Positions 44,458 to 52,497 of a stretch of DNA of 64,000 bases are shown here, piece by piece (position 1 is the first letter of the stretch; the number at the start of each line of letters is the position of its first letter). This DNA is from Salegentibacter holothuriorum. Its GTDB lineage: Bacteria; Bacteroidota; Bacteroidia; Flavobacteriales; Flavobacteriaceae. The notes under the pieces were generated by a model, which did no database searches, was not told the origin of the DNA, and saw only the letters and a program-made list of their open reading frames with translations. The stretch is from NCBI RefSeq assembly GCF_900168045.1, contig NZ_FUYY01000003.1:371704-435703 (forward strand). The letters are read 5' to 3'. The position numbers and the translations under genes were made by a program.

Positions 44458-45834
44458 ATGGAAGAAACTTCAGCAAAAGAGATAGCCAAAATTTATAAAG
44501 CACAAAGAGCGTTTTTCAGTTCTCAGGAAACAAAAAGTATAGACTTTAGGCTTCAGCAGTTAAAGAAACTCAAGAAAGCTATTCTGCAATATGAAGACAA
44601 AGTAAATGAGGCGCTATGGAAAGATCTGCATAAATCTAAAGAAGAAGCTTTTCTTACAGAGATAAGTCTGCTTATAGAAGAGCTAAACTATCATATTAAA
44701 AATTTAAAAAGCTGGGCGAAGCCGAAGAAAGTAGGTAGTCCTTTGCAAATTAAGCCTTCGAGATCAAAAATTCTTTATGAGCCTTTGGGGGTTGGTTTAG
44801 TAATAGCGCCCTGGAATTATCCATTTCAACTTACACTTAATCCTTTAATTGGTGCAATTTCTGCCGGCTGTTGTGCGGTTTTAAAACCTTCGCCAGATAC
44901 TCCCAATGTTGCATTGGTAATTGAGGAATTGATATTAGAAAATTTTCCGACGGAATATATCACGGTAGTTCAGGGTGGAAAGGAAGCAAACCAGGAGTTA
45001 TTTAAATTTCCTTTTGATGTTATGTTTTTTACCGGAAGCCCAGGCGTTGGTAAAATAGTGATGAAAGCTGCAGCTGAACATTTGAGTAGAGTGGTACTGG
45101 AACTGGGGGGCAAAAGTCCCTGTATTGTAAATAAAGATGCAAATTTAAAGACCGCAGGAAAGCGCATTGCCTGGGGTAAAATTATGAATGCCGGGCAAAC
45201 CTGTATTGCTCCAGATTATTTGTTGGTGCATAAAGCGATTAAGCAAGATCTTTTAGCTGAGATCTCTGTGGCTTTTGAAGAAATGCTGGGTGATAATATA
45301 GAAAACAGTAATTATTACGGTCGTATTGTAAATTCTGCTGCTATGAATCGTTTAAAGAAATACTTGAAAGGCGATGTTTATTACGGTGGAAAAATAGATT
45401 TAGAAGAAAAATACATCTCACCTACAATTTTAGATAATGTAACGCCTGAAGATGAAATTATGCAAGAAGAGATTTTTGGGCCTATTTTGCCGGTAATGGA
45501 ATTTGAAGAGCTAACAGAAGCTTTATCCTATATTAATGGTAATGAAAAACCTCTTGCGCTTTATTATTTCGGAAAAGATAAAACTGCAAAAAAGGTGCTA
45601 CAGGAAACGAGCTCTGGTGGTGCCTGTATAAATGATACGCTTATACACGTGGCGAATCATAAATTGCCATTTGGCGGGGTAGGAAATAGCGGCATGGGGA
45701 AATATCACGGCAAAGAAAGTTTCCTGGCTTTTACTCACGAAAGGGGAGTGGTGAATTCTACAACAAAATTGGATATACCTCTAAAGTATCCGCCTTATAA
45801 GTTTTTTGGTCTAATTAAGAAAATAATAGGATAA
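44458..45834 (+). CDS. Aldehyde dehydrogenase (fatty-aldehyde type)
   Basis: A 458-residue NAD(P)-dependent aldehyde dehydrogenase. Start ATG 44458 (EETSAKEIAKIYKAQRAFF) just after the SDR stop; the frame is open further upstream inside the SDR gene, but there is no domain there. It has the class-3-like pattern: WNYPFQLTLNPLIGAISAGC, TGSPGVGKIVMKAAAEHL, ELGGKSPCIV (Glu), NAGQTCIAPDYLL (catalytic Cys), LPFGGVGNSGMGKYHG. The C-terminus is hydrophobic (KYPPYKFFGLIKKIIG), common in fatty-aldehyde enzymes. Cotranscribed with the SDR; the substrate is unproven. Confidence 0.93.
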   Translation: MEETSAKEIAKIYKAQRAFFSSQETKSIDFRLQQLKKLKKAILQYEDKVNEALWKDLHKSKEEAFLTEISLLIEELNYHIKNLKSWAKPKKVGSPLQIKPSRSKILYEPLGVGLVIAPWNYPFQLTLNPLIGAISAGCCAVLKPSPDTPNVALVIEELILENFPTEYITVVQGGKEANQELFKFPFDVMFFTGSPGVGKIVMKAAAEHLSRVVLELGGKSPCIVNKDANLKTAGKRIAWGKIMNAGQTCIAPDYLLVHKAIKQDLLAEISVAFEEMLGDNIENSNYYGRIVNSAAMNRLKKYLKGDVYYGGKIDLEEKYISPTILDNVTPEDEIMQEEIFGPILPVMEFEELTEALSYINGNEKPLALYYFGKDKTAKKVLQETSSGGACINDTLIHVANHKLPFGGVGNSGMGKYHGKESFLAFTHERGVVNSTTKLDIPLKYPPYKFFGLIKKIIG

Positions 45835-45846
45835 GTGATTAGAAAG

Positions 45847-45930
45847 TGCCCGGAGCGGGAGTCGAACCCGCACGCCCTAATGGACACATGGCCCTCAACC
45901 ATGCCTGTCTACCAGTTCCAGCACCCGGGC
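45847..45930 (-). tRNA. tRNA-Leu (anticodon GAG)
   Basis: On the minus strand an 84-base cloverleaf: acceptor GCCCGGG, D-arm, anticodon stem CATGG/CCATG enclosing TTGAGGG (anticodon GAG), a long variable arm as in Leu tRNAs, T-loop GGTTCGACTCC, and discriminator A. CCA is not encoded. Confidence 0.93.
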
Positions 45931-46100
45931 TTAAAACAAGTCTGGAAAAAGTAAATTTCCAAGGGCTGTAGCAAGAAATCGAATTCTTCGAGTTAAGAAT
46001 TCTGAATTTAAAAATGTGATCTGGCTGGGGCTTTCCGGTATTTCGCTATCGCTTAAATCGGAATAAACTTCTCGCCCAACAAAATCTGAACTTAAAAATG

Positions 46101-46173
46101 TGATCTGGCTGGGGCTCGAACCCAGGACCCTCTCCTTAAAAGGGAGATGCTCTACCAACTGAGCTACCAGATC
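46101..46173 (-). tRNA. tRNA-Lys (anticodon TTT), copy 1
   Basis: 73-base cloverleaf on the minus strand: acceptor GATCTGG/CCAGATC, D-arm AGCTCAGTTGGTAGAGC, anticodon loop CTTTTAAG in a CTCCC/GGGAG-type stem, T-arm GGGTTCGAGCCC, discriminator A. CCA not encoded. Identical to the copy at 46292. Confidence 0.96.
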
Positions 46174-46291
46174 GTTTTTCAATATTTTAATTCTGAACTT
46201 AAAAATGTGATCTGGCTGGGGCTTTCCGATATTTCGCTATCGCTTAAATCGGAATAAACTTCTCGCCCAACAAAATCTGAACTTAAAAATG

Positions 46292-46364
46292 TGATCTGGC
46301 TGGGGCTCGAACCCAGGACCCTCTCCTTAAAAGGGAGATGCTCTACCAACTGAGCTACCAGATC
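46292..46364 (-). tRNA. tRNA-Lys (anticodon TTT), copy 2
   Basis: Identical 73-base sequence to copy 1. It is promoter-proximal: the strong minus-strand promoter at 46400-46429 lies 36 bases upstream, so copies 2 and 1 and tRNA-Leu are probably transcribed together in that order. Confidence 0.96.
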
Positions 46365-46388
46365 AATAAAACGCAATCATCTTTTTGC

Positions 46389-46429
46389 GATTGCGGGTGC
46401 AAATATACATTCATTAATTTATTTTTCAA
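46389..46429 (-). promoter_or_regulatory. Strong promoter of the tRNA cluster
   Basis: On the minus strand TTG (46429-46427), 19 bases, TATATTTG (46407-46400), then CACCCGC. The same core and GCACCCGC discriminator occur in the rRNA promoter at 63477. The transcript would begin with a CGCAATC/GATTGCG hairpin. Confidence 0.75.
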
Positions 46430-46453
46430 GCCTAAATTGAGATAAATTTATAT

Positions 46454-46461
46454 TAGTTTTG
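46454..46461 (+). promoter_or_regulatory. Possible promoter -7 element for aroK
   Basis: TAGTTTTG matches TAnnTTTG, 28 bases before the ATG; no good -33 box at 19-21 bases. Confidence 0.4.
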
Positions 46462-46489
46462 GATCCTCCTAATAATAAGTACTTTAACA

Positions 46490-47008
46490 ATGAAAATTTT
46501 TTTGACGGGCTATATGGGCTCTGGTAAATCGGTAATAGGTAGAATTCTTGCTAAAAAGCTGAATTACAAATATGTAGATCTTGATGACCAAATAGAATTG
46601 ATACAAGGGAAAAGTATCAACGCTATTTTTGAGGATAAAGGTGAGTTATATTTTAGAAAGCTGGAAGCGCAAATTTTAGACGATATTCTGGAAAATAATT
46701 CCAATATGATTATTTCTTTAGGAGGAGGAACACCTTGTTACGGAAATAATCTTGAGAGAATTTCTGCCCAAAAAGATAGTTTGAGTATTTATTTAAAAGC
46801 TTCTGTTGAAACTTTACTGGCCCGACTTTTTATTGAAAAAATTCATCGTCCGGTGATTAGTCATTTAGAAACCAGGGAAGCTTTAGAAGAATTTATAAGA
46901 AAACATCTTTTTGAGCGTGCTTACTACTATAACCAGTCAGATTTAAGTATTGCTGTGGATGAAAAAACGCCTGAAACTATTGTAGCGCAAATTATAGAGA
47001 AACTATAA
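46490..47008 (+). CDS. aroK: Shikimate kinase
   Basis: A 172-residue P-loop kinase phosphorylating shikimate at O3 in aromatic amino-acid synthesis. Walker A GYMGSGKSVIG, shikimate-binding YVDLDDQIELIQGKSINAIFEDKGELYFRKLE, the GGGTPC loop (SLGGGTPCYGN), and the lid Arg in FIEKIHRPVIS. Length normal. Divergent from the tRNA cluster. Its last 6 bases overlap the end of the convergent PRTase gene. Confidence 0.94.
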   Translation: MKIFLTGYMGSGKSVIGRILAKKLNYKYVDLDDQIELIQGKSINAIFEDKGELYFRKLEAQILDDILENNSNMIISLGGGTPCYGNNLERISAQKDSLSIYLKASVETLLARLFIEKIHRPVISHLETREALEEFIRKHLFERAYYYNQSDLSIAVDEKTPETIVAQIIEKL

Positions 47009-47503
47009 AAGTTCTGCTTGAAATTTACCTGGCTCAAAAGAAACTTCAACCATTTCGTTTAAAGAGGTAGAAAGGGAAATTCCTTTAAAATCTGCCTTTA
47101 CCGGGTATTTTTTATGATTTCTATCTACCAAAACAGCAGTTTTGAATTGTTTAAGCGGAACATTTAAAAAGTGTCTCACTCCGTAAATTAAGGTGGTTCC
47201 TGAGTTTAATACGTCGTCTACAAGGATAACCGATTGGTCTTGATAGGCTTTGGCCTCAAGGGACGTAGTAATCTCTTCCAGCGGATTTTTCTTATTTACC
47301 TGGACTTTACAAAGCTTTATCTTAAGCGGGGAAATACGCTCTAAGGCTTCTTTTAAAAGTGTAGCTAATTGATAGCCTTTTTTAGCGATACCTGCCAGGA
47401 TAATTTCTTTTTCATTAATATTACTTTCATAAACCTGGTAGGCTATTCTTTTTATTTTATGTTGAATTTCGGCGTGATTTAAAATTAGTACACGTTCTTT
47501 CAT
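47003..47503 (-). CDS. Phosphoribosyltransferase-family protein (PyrR-like)
   Basis: A 166-residue type-I PRTase. The PRPP loop is VILVDDVLNSGTTL, and the N-terminus (LILNHAEIQHKIKRIAYQVYE) with AGIAKKGYQLATLL matches PyrR/uracil-PRTase-like proteins. PyrR regulates pyrimidine genes by RNA binding and has weak uracil PRTase activity; the Bacteroidota relatives have not been shown to do this. Cytoplasmic. It probably follows the methyltransferase gene on the same strand (80-base gap) and overlaps the aroK 3' end by 6 bases. Confidence 0.87.
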   Translation of the reverse strand: MKERVLILNHAEIQHKIKRIAYQVYESNINEKEIILAGIAKKGYQLATLLKEALERISPLKIKLCKVQVNKKNPLEEITTSLEAKAYQDQSVILVDDVLNSGTTLIYGVRHFLNVPLKQFKTAVLVDRNHKKYPVKADFKGISLSTSLNEMVEVSFEPGKFQAELL

Positions 47504-47583
47504 TTTGTTATAATTTTATTCCCTTCTGGGTATTTATTTCAGGTTTTAATATTCTTGCCAGTTTATACCATTTTTATCTGGTA

Positions 47584-48183
47584 TTATATCCGCTTCTTTC
47601 TAAACTTCAAGAACAATTCGTTTCCCTGTCTTGGTTTGATAGAATTATAGCAGTCCTCTAGAATTTCAATCTCAAAATACGGACTAAAATACGTTAAATA
47701 TTCTTGTTTACTTCCCCCAAATGGTGGTCCGTTTTCGGTAAGTGGGAAACTAAAAAGCAATCCGCTTAACACCCCATCTTTCTTTAAAATTTCAGCAGTT
47801 TTTTTTACATAATCTTTTCTGGAATTTACCGGGAGAGCACAAAAAAACGTCTGCTCTAGAATAAGGTCAAATTGGTCTTTAATTTCAAAGAAATTTATAT
47901 GCAGTAATTGATCTTTAGGAAAGGTGGGTACACGAGATTTTAAATTTTGAAGCGGTTTTTTACTAATATCGGCTACATAAACATTTTTAAAGCCTTGCTT
48001 AAATAAATATTCTGCTTCGTAAGCGTTTCCGGCTCCCGGAATTAAAATTTTGAGCTCTTTATCCTCAAGCTGATCTATATAAGCTTTTAGTGGTCTGGAA
48101 ATTTCACCAAGATCCCAACCTGTTTTATTCTGCTCATAGCGCTGAGACCAGAATTCATTAGAAAAACTACGATTTGACGTCAT
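47584..48183 (-). CDS. TPMT-family SAM-dependent methyltransferase
   Basis: A 199-residue methyltransferase of the thiopurine-methyltransferase family. NEFWSQRYEQNKTGWDLGEISRPL is the family N-terminus, ILIPGAGNAYEAEYLFKQGF the SAM site, DLILEQTFFCALP motif IV. Substrate unknown (thiol/selenium compounds in relatives). I chose ATG 48183; an upstream ATG at 48207 is also in frame. It overlaps the S4-protein gene by 17 bases (41 with the longer start). Confidence 0.87.
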   Translation of the reverse strand: MTSNRSFSNEFWSQRYEQNKTGWDLGEISRPLKAYIDQLEDKELKILIPGAGNAYEAEYLFKQGFKNVYVADISKKPLQNLKSRVPTFPKDQLLHINFFEIKDQFDLILEQTFFCALPVNSRKDYVKKTAEILKKDGVLSGLLFSFPLTENGPPFGGSKQEYLTYFSPYFEIEILEDCYNSIKPRQGNELFLKFRKKRI

Positions 48184-48562
48184 CTGGATTGGGATCTGTG
48201 TTTTCAAACCAATCGTCTATATCTCTACGATCTTTTTTGGTAGGTCTTCCGGTGCCTTTTTTGCGATAATAATCTTTAGAATATTTTAAAAGTTCCAGTT
48301 TTTCAAAGGCCTCTTTTGGGGTGACGTCTACAAGATAAAGATTTACCAGTTTAGCACCCACACGACTGGGGGGAAGGTCTAAAACTTCAATTTGATAATC
48401 TATTTGGTTTTTGCGTACTGTAAGTTTATCGTTTGGAAAAACTTCTTTAGATGGCTTTACATTGGTGCCATCCATTTTTACTTTTCCTTGCTTGCATGCA
48501 TTGGTTGCAATGCTTCGGGTTTTAAAATATCTTACGCACCATAAGAACTTGTCTACTCTCAT
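48167..48562 (-). CDS. S4-domain RNA-binding protein (Hsp15-like)
   Basis: A 131-residue protein with an S4 domain at residues 1-60 (RVDKFLWCVRYFKTRSIATNACKQGKVKMDG). The C-terminal half is charged (YYRKKGTGRPTKKDRRDIDDWFE), as in heat-shock protein 15, which rescues 50S subunits carrying stalled peptidyl-tRNA. Cytoplasmic, ribosome-bound. First gene of a minus-strand cluster with the TPMT-like and PyrR-like genes; start lies 80 bases from the divergent FKBP lipoprotein gene. Confidence 0.88.
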   Translation of the reverse strand: MRVDKFLWCVRYFKTRSIATNACKQGKVKMDGTNVKPSKEVFPNDKLTVRKNQIDYQIEVLDLPPSRVGAKLVNLYLVDVTPKEAFEKLELLKYSKDYYRKKGTGRPTKKDRRDIDDWFENTDPNPDDVKS

Positions 48563-48642
48563 AAAATCTCTCCTTTAAAACTGCGTTAATCCTTAAACAA
48601 AAATACAAGAATATTGTATCTTGCGCGCCAAAAATAACGACA

Positions 48643-49548
48643 ATGCAATTAAACAAATTTTTTATTCTAAGCTTTATTTCAGCTTTAACTTTAATTTCCT
48701 GCAATGAAGATGATAATGGAAATGCTCCTGAATTTGAAGAAAGGGACCCTGAAGAACAGGCTATAGCTGATGAAGATTCTATTAATAACTTCCTGGAAAG
48801 CCATTTTTACAATTATGAGGAGTTTGAAAACCCTTCTGATGATTTTGATTATATGGTTCGTTTAGATACTATAGCCGGTGATAATGCCGATAAGACACCA
48901 CTTTCTGAAGAAGAAAACCTAGAGATGAAAACGGTGGTGAATAACGATGTAGAATATATTATGTATGTGCTTAAAGTAAGAGAAGGGGAAGGGCAACAGC
49001 CAAAATTCACTGATTCTACCCTGGTTAATTACCGCGGTGAATTATTAAATCTTAATGCATTTGACAATGCCAGTACACCAGTATGGTTTGATCTTCCTTC
49101 CTTGATTAAAGGTTTTTCTAAAGGAATTGTTGAATTTAAAGGAGCTACGGGTTATACCGCTAATCCCGATAACACCGTAGACTTCAATGACGATTACGGA
49201 ATAGGAGCTCTTATTTTTCCTTCAGGTTTAGGATACTTCTCAAGTTCACAACCTAGTATTCCACCTTATAGTCCGTTAATTTTTAATGTGCAATTATTGC
49301 GGGTAAATGAGGCCGATCATGATCGCGATGGTATTCCTAGCTGGATGGAAGATCTAAATGAAAATAATGAGGTGCTAGACGATGATAGCGATGGGGATGA
49401 AACTCCAAATTTTGCTGATCCAGATGATGATGGTGATGGAACACCAACCAAAGACGAAATAATTATCAATGAAGATGGTAGTTTAGAATTTCCGGATGCT
49501 AACGGAAATGGGACTCCAGATTATTTAGATCCTGATACTTTTCAATAG
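48643..49548 (+). CDS. FKBP-type isomerase lipoprotein with C-terminal calcium-type repeats
   Basis: A 301-residue lipoprotein (ALTLISCNEDDN; acidic after the Cys). Residues ~90-220 resemble an FKBP domain (PKFTDSTLVNYRGELLN, PSLIKGFSKGIVEFKG, GIGALIFPSGLGYFSS, PLIFNVQLLRV). From ~222 there are Asp-rich thrombospondin-type-3-like calcium repeats (DHDRDGIPSWMEDLN, DSDGDETPNFADPDDDGDG, DANGNGTPDYLDPD). It may fold or stabilise surface proteins. The FKBP catalytic residues are partly changed, so activity is uncertain. A near-consensus -7 (TATCTTGC, ~48617) precedes it. Confidence 0.85.
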   Translation: MQLNKFFILSFISALTLISCNEDDNGNAPEFEERDPEEQAIADEDSINNFLESHFYNYEEFENPSDDFDYMVRLDTIAGDNADKTPLSEEENLEMKTVVNNDVEYIMYVLKVREGEGQQPKFTDSTLVNYRGELLNLNAFDNASTPVWFDLPSLIKGFSKGIVEFKGATGYTANPDNTVDFNDDYGIGALIFPSGLGYFSSSQPSIPPYSPLIFNVQLLRVNEADHDRDGIPSWMEDLNENNEVLDDDSDGDETPNFADPDDDGDGTPTKDEIIINEDGSLEFPDANGNGTPDYLDPDTFQ

Positions 49549-49570
49549 GTAGGTTAAATTATTATAAGAG

Positions 49571-49612
49571 AAAAGGCTGTACGAAATTAAACTTTTCGAA
49601 CAGCCTTTTTTT
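49571..49612 (+). terminator. Intrinsic terminator after the FKBP lipoprotein gene
   Basis: AAAAGGCTGT (49571-49580) with CGAAA pairs with TTTCG and ACAGCCTTTT (49594-49608), then a T run. The internal A bulges face each other. Confidence 0.87.
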
Positions 49613-49639
49613 ATTTTGTACAGTTTCGTCTAATCTAAC

Positions 49640-50242
49640 TTAAAAAGCATAAGATAGACTCAAAATCCATTGGGATGGTCTTGAATCTATGGTGAAATTC
49701 TCATCAGCAGTTTCAGTAGCTCCAAAAGCAGTGTTTTCTGTAAACGCACCTTCGTATCTTACATCAAAGCCTAAACGCCCAAGATTGATGCCTGCACCAA
49801 CCTGGTAACCTACCGTGATATCCTTTTCAACATCTCCAATTTTAAGCGTGGTATCCTCAAGTTCATTATTTATAATATATTGAAATGAAGGACCTGCTTT
49901 TATGTTAAGGGGACCAAAAACATTTACACCCAGTAAAATGGGAGCGTCAATTTTATCAATTTTATAATTGAAAGTTTCATATTCGGTATTTAAACGGGTG
50001 AACATTAATTCTGGTTGAAGAAAAATACCCACAATTTCAAATCGGCTGAAAACTCCTATATGATACCCCGATTTTTCTTTTCCTTCTATAATTTGGGTGA
50101 AATCGTCAGCTCCTTCACCAACGCTTTCGTAATCTCCTGTAGCTCCATAATTGAAACCGCCTTTAATTCCAAAATCTGCTTCTTGTGCCATAAGTCCTGC
50201 AGAGGAACACAAAAAAACAGCGATAAACATTAATTTCTTCAT
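49640..50242 (-). CDS. Outer-membrane beta-barrel (porin-family) protein
   Basis: A 200-residue small barrel. Start at the Met of KKLMFIAVFLCSSAGLMAQ (signal peptide); the frame is open 12 codons upstream to 50278. The mature protein has the OMP beta-barrel pattern: ADFGIKGGFNYGATGDYE, GVFSRFEIVGIFLQPELMFTR, INLGRLGFDVRYEGAF, and an aromatic C-terminus WILSLSYAF. Eight-strand size. Ligand unknown. Convergent with the FKBP gene across a terminator. Single gene. Confidence 0.87.
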   Translation of the reverse strand: MKKLMFIAVFLCSSAGLMAQEADFGIKGGFNYGATGDYESVGEGADDFTQIIEGKEKSGYHIGVFSRFEIVGIFLQPELMFTRLNTEYETFNYKIDKIDAPILLGVNVFGPLNIKAGPSFQYIINNELEDTTLKIGDVEKDITVGYQVGAGINLGRLGFDVRYEGAFTENTAFGATETADENFTIDSRPSQWILSLSYAF

Positions 50243-50310
50243 AGTAGATTGTTTTATTGTTAGGTTTTGATAACGCACAAATAGTGCCTGTTATTCTGTG
50301 AAAATAAAAT

Positions 50311-50441
50311 AGAGGCTATTTAAAAAGTCTTATCTCGTCAAGCTGAACTTGTTTCAGCTTCTAACATGTTTTGAAAATAAACATATTATATCCTGAAATT
50401 AATTCAGGATGACGATTTTAATAACTTTTAAAATAGCCTCT
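50311..50441 (-). terminator. Probable transketolase terminator with REP element in its loop
   Basis: AGAGGCTATTTAAAAAGT (50311-50328) is inverted by ACTTTTAAAATAGCCTCT (50424-50441), 17 of 18 pairs. Read on the minus strand it follows the transketolase C gene and is trailed by a T-rich stretch. Its loop holds REP copy 4. Confidence 0.65.
50336..50414. repeat. REP-like paired palindrome, copy 4 (79 nt)
   Basis: Left arm CGTCAAGCTGAA...TTCAGCTTCTAA and right arm ATATCCTGAA...TTCAGGATGACG. It has the same length and left arm as copy 1. It lies within the loop of the stem at 50311-50441. Confidence 0.85.
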
Positions 50442-50462
50442 TAAATACAATTAAAAAGAATT

Positions 50463-50559
50463 TTTACTCGATAATCGAGATTTAATGATCTATGGTTTAC
50501 CAAAAAATCCAAAAAGAAAATAATTATTAGCTCGTTGGCTTGCCAATAGTTTATTTACT
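50463..50559 (+). repeat. ~100-nt dispersed repeat, copy b
   Basis: TTTACTCGATAATCGAG head, CTATGGTTTACCA module and GTTGGCTTGCCAATAGTTTA tail. The tail runs into the stop codon of the transketolase C gene (minus strand, 50555-50557). Confidence 0.75.
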
Positions 50560-51508
50560 TTCTCTTTAATACTTTTTCGGTAGCCTTAATAATTGCTTCT
50601 GCATTAAGGCCATATTTTTCCATTAATTGATCTGGAGTACCACTTTCTCCAAAAGTATCCTGAGTAGCCACAAATTCTTGTGGTGCAGGATTATGTTCGG
50701 CTAAAGTTCTGGCAACGCTTTCTCCAAGTCCGCCAAGGAAGTTGTGTTCTTCGGCAGTAACCACACATCCGGTTTTCTTAACTGAATCTATAATTGCTTT
50801 TTCGTCTAAAGGCTTAATGGTGTGAATATTTATTACATCAGCACTAATACCTTTTTCTGAAAGTTTTTGAGCAGCTTGTATTGCTTCCCAAACTAAATGG
50901 CCGGTAGCAATAATAGTAACATCTCTTCCTTCATATAAATGAACTGCTTTTCCAATTTCAAACTTTTGGTCTTCAGCAGTGAAATTCGCTACTTTTGGCC
51001 TTCCAAAACGAAGATAAACAGGCCCGTCATGTTCTGCAATGGCTATGGTTGCTGCTTTTGTTTGGTTAAAATCGCAAGTGTTTATTACCGTCATTCCTGG
51101 TAACATTTTCATAAGTCCAATGTCTTCCAGGATTTGGTGTGTAGCACCATCTTCTCCTAAGGTAACTCCAGAGTGAGAAGCACAAATCTTTACATTTTTT
51201 CCTGAATAAGCAATAGATTGACGAATTTGATCGTAAACTCTGCCGGTCGCGAAATTTGCAAAAGTTCCGGCAAAAGGAATTTTACCACCAATGGTTAATC
51301 CGGCAGCCATTCCCATCATATTGGCTTCAGCAATTCCTGTTTGGAAAAAACGCTCTGGATTTTCATCAATAAAATCCTGCATTTTAAGTGATCCTATAAG
51401 GTCTGCGCAAAGTGCTACTACGTTAGGGTTAGTTCTGCCAAGTTCGGTAAGACCTTCCCCAAAACCAGAACGCGTATCCTTCTTTCCTGTGTCTATATAT
51501 GTTTTCAT
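50555..51508 (-). CDS. Transketolase, C-terminal subunit
   Basis: A 317-residue pyrimidine-binding plus C-terminal half of transketolase; the N-terminal half is encoded separately upstream. [12 protein letters not shown]..., [28 protein letters not shown] (catalytic Glu of TPP activation), [28 protein letters not shown] and the C-terminal [21 protein letters not shown]. Works with the other subunit in the pentose phosphate pathway. Gap of 107 bases to the N-terminal gene holds a REP-like GTCA-hairpin-TCTA (51522-51548) but probably not a terminator. Confidence 0.94.
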   Translation of the reverse strand: MKTYIDTGKKDTRSGFGEGLTELGRTNPNVVALCADLIGSLKMQDFIDENPERFFQTGIAEANMMGMAAGLTIGGKIPFAGTFANFATGRVYDQIRQSIAYSGKNVKICASHSGVTLGEDGATHQILEDIGLMKMLPGMTVINTCDFNQTKAATIAIAEHDGPVYLRFGRPKVANFTAEDQKFEIGKAVHLYEGRDVTIIATGHLVWEAIQAAQKLSEKGISADVINIHTIKPLDEKAIIDSVKKTGCVVTAEEHNFLGGLGESVARTLAEHNPAPQEFVATQDTFGESGTPDQLMEKYGLNAEAIIKATEKVLKRK

Positions 51509-51521
51509 TCTTTAATTCTTT

Positions 51522-51548
51522 GTCATTTCCGTTTAGACGGAAATCTAT
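51522..51548. repeat. Single REP-like arm in the transketolase spacer
   Basis: GTC-ATTTCCGT-TTAG-ACGGAAAT-CTA: a perfect 8-bp stem with a 4-base loop, framed by GTCA and TCTA as in the arms of the four paired elements. Confidence 0.6.
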
Positions 51549-51615
51549 ATTATTGTATATCCATTCCCCTAATTTTTATATTTCTCCTCTTTGAGAGAAG
51601 CTCTAGATGGGGCTC

Positions 51616-52464
51616 TTAATAATCTCCTAAAGTTTCAGGGTTTTGGGCAAGTCCGGTTTCTAATTGCTCATCATTAGGCGCTTTTCCGTGCCATGCGTGT
51701 GTATGCATCATAAAATCTACGCCATTACCCATCACAGTTGTCATAAGTACGCAAACGGGCTTTCCTTTTCCGGTACGAGATTTTGCCTCGTTTAGACCGT
51801 CAAGTACCTGTTGCATATTATTACCATCTTCTAACTCTATCACATCCCAGCCAAAAGCTTCAAATTTCGCTTTCATATTACCCATAGGTAAAACAGTCTC
51901 TGTGCTACCATCAATTTGCTGACCGTTGAGGTCTACTGTGGCAATAAGATTATCTACCTTATTTCCTGCAGCATACATAATGGCTTCCCAGTTTTGACCT
52001 TCCTGAAGTTCACCATCACCTAGAAGTGCAAATACCAAATGGTTATCCTTATTAAGCTTTTTAGCTTGAGCAGCTCCAAGGGCTACAGACATCCCCTGGC
52101 CTAAAGATCCTGAGGCTACGCGAATTCCCGGTAGGCCTTCGTGTGTTGTAGGGTGCCCCTGTAACCTTGAATTGATTAGGCGAAAAGTATTAAGTTCATC
52201 TACAGGAAAATAACCGCTACGAGCTAAAGTACTATAGAATACCGGGGAAATATGGCCGTTAGAAAGAAAGAAAAGATCTTCTTCTTTTCCATCCATATTA
52301 AATTCGGGGTTGTGTTCCATAATCCCGCCCTGGTACAAAGCGGTGAAAAATTCTGTACAACCAAGTGAACCTCCCGGGTGTCCCGAATTCACCTTGTGAA
52401 CCTGCCTTAAAATATCCCGGCGAACCTGGGTGGCAAAATCTTCTAATTCTTTGATTTTTGACAT
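51616..52464 (-). CDS. Transketolase, N-terminal subunit
   Basis: A 282-residue TPP-binding half. HKVNSGHPGGSLGCTEFFTALY, FFLSNGHISPVFYSTLARSGYF, GSLGQGMSVALGAAQAKKL, and the TPP motif ALLGDGELQEGQNWEAIMYAAGNKVDNLIATVDLN (GDG-x-N). Forms the active enzyme with the C-terminal subunit encoded next. The split form is common in Bacteroidota and archaea. It has a consensus minus-strand promoter at 52498-52527. Confidence 0.95.
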   Translation of the reverse strand: MSKIKELEDFATQVRRDILRQVHKVNSGHPGGSLGCTEFFTALYQGGIMEHNPEFNMDGKEEDLFFLSNGHISPVFYSTLARSGYFPVDELNTFRLINSRLQGHPTTHEGLPGIRVASGSLGQGMSVALGAAQAKKLNKDNHLVFALLGDGELQEGQNWEAIMYAAGNKVDNLIATVDLNGQQIDGSTETVLPMGNMKAKFEAFGWDVIELEDGNNMQQVLDGLNEAKSRTGKGKPVCVLMTTVMGNGVDFMMHTHAWHGKAPNDEQLETGLAQNPETLGDY

Positions 52465-52497
52465 TAAAGTAAAATTGTGTTGTTAAAATAATAGCCA

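Larger units (their letters stand above)
46001..46364. repeat. Tandem duplication of a 173-bp tRNA-Lys unit (191-bp period)
   Basis: Bases ~46001-46173 and 46192-46364 are almost identical. Each unit has a 3'-fragment of tRNA-Lys plus flank (32 bases at 46001 and 46192), a spacer with a CCGAT/AAATCGG-type stem, and a full tRNA-Lys whose 3' end and flank repeat the same 32 bases (46085 and 46276). Confidence 0.9.
50243..50554. other. 312-base spacer between the porin and transketolase C genes
   Basis: No gene. It contains REP copy 4 inside an inverted repeat (50311-50441) and copy b of the ~100-nt repeat (50463-50559), which together fill most of it. Confidence 0.75.

Noticed and set aside
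46001..46364. CRISPR-like array of the four 32-base copies
   Set aside because: The copies are tRNA 3' ends, spacers are duplicated rather than unique, and no cas genes are near.
45931..46376. Two minus-strand ORFs with LVAQLVEHLPFKERVLGSSPSQITF
   Set aside because: This peptide is the translation of the tRNA-Lys gene; both ORFs come from the duplicated tRNA unit.
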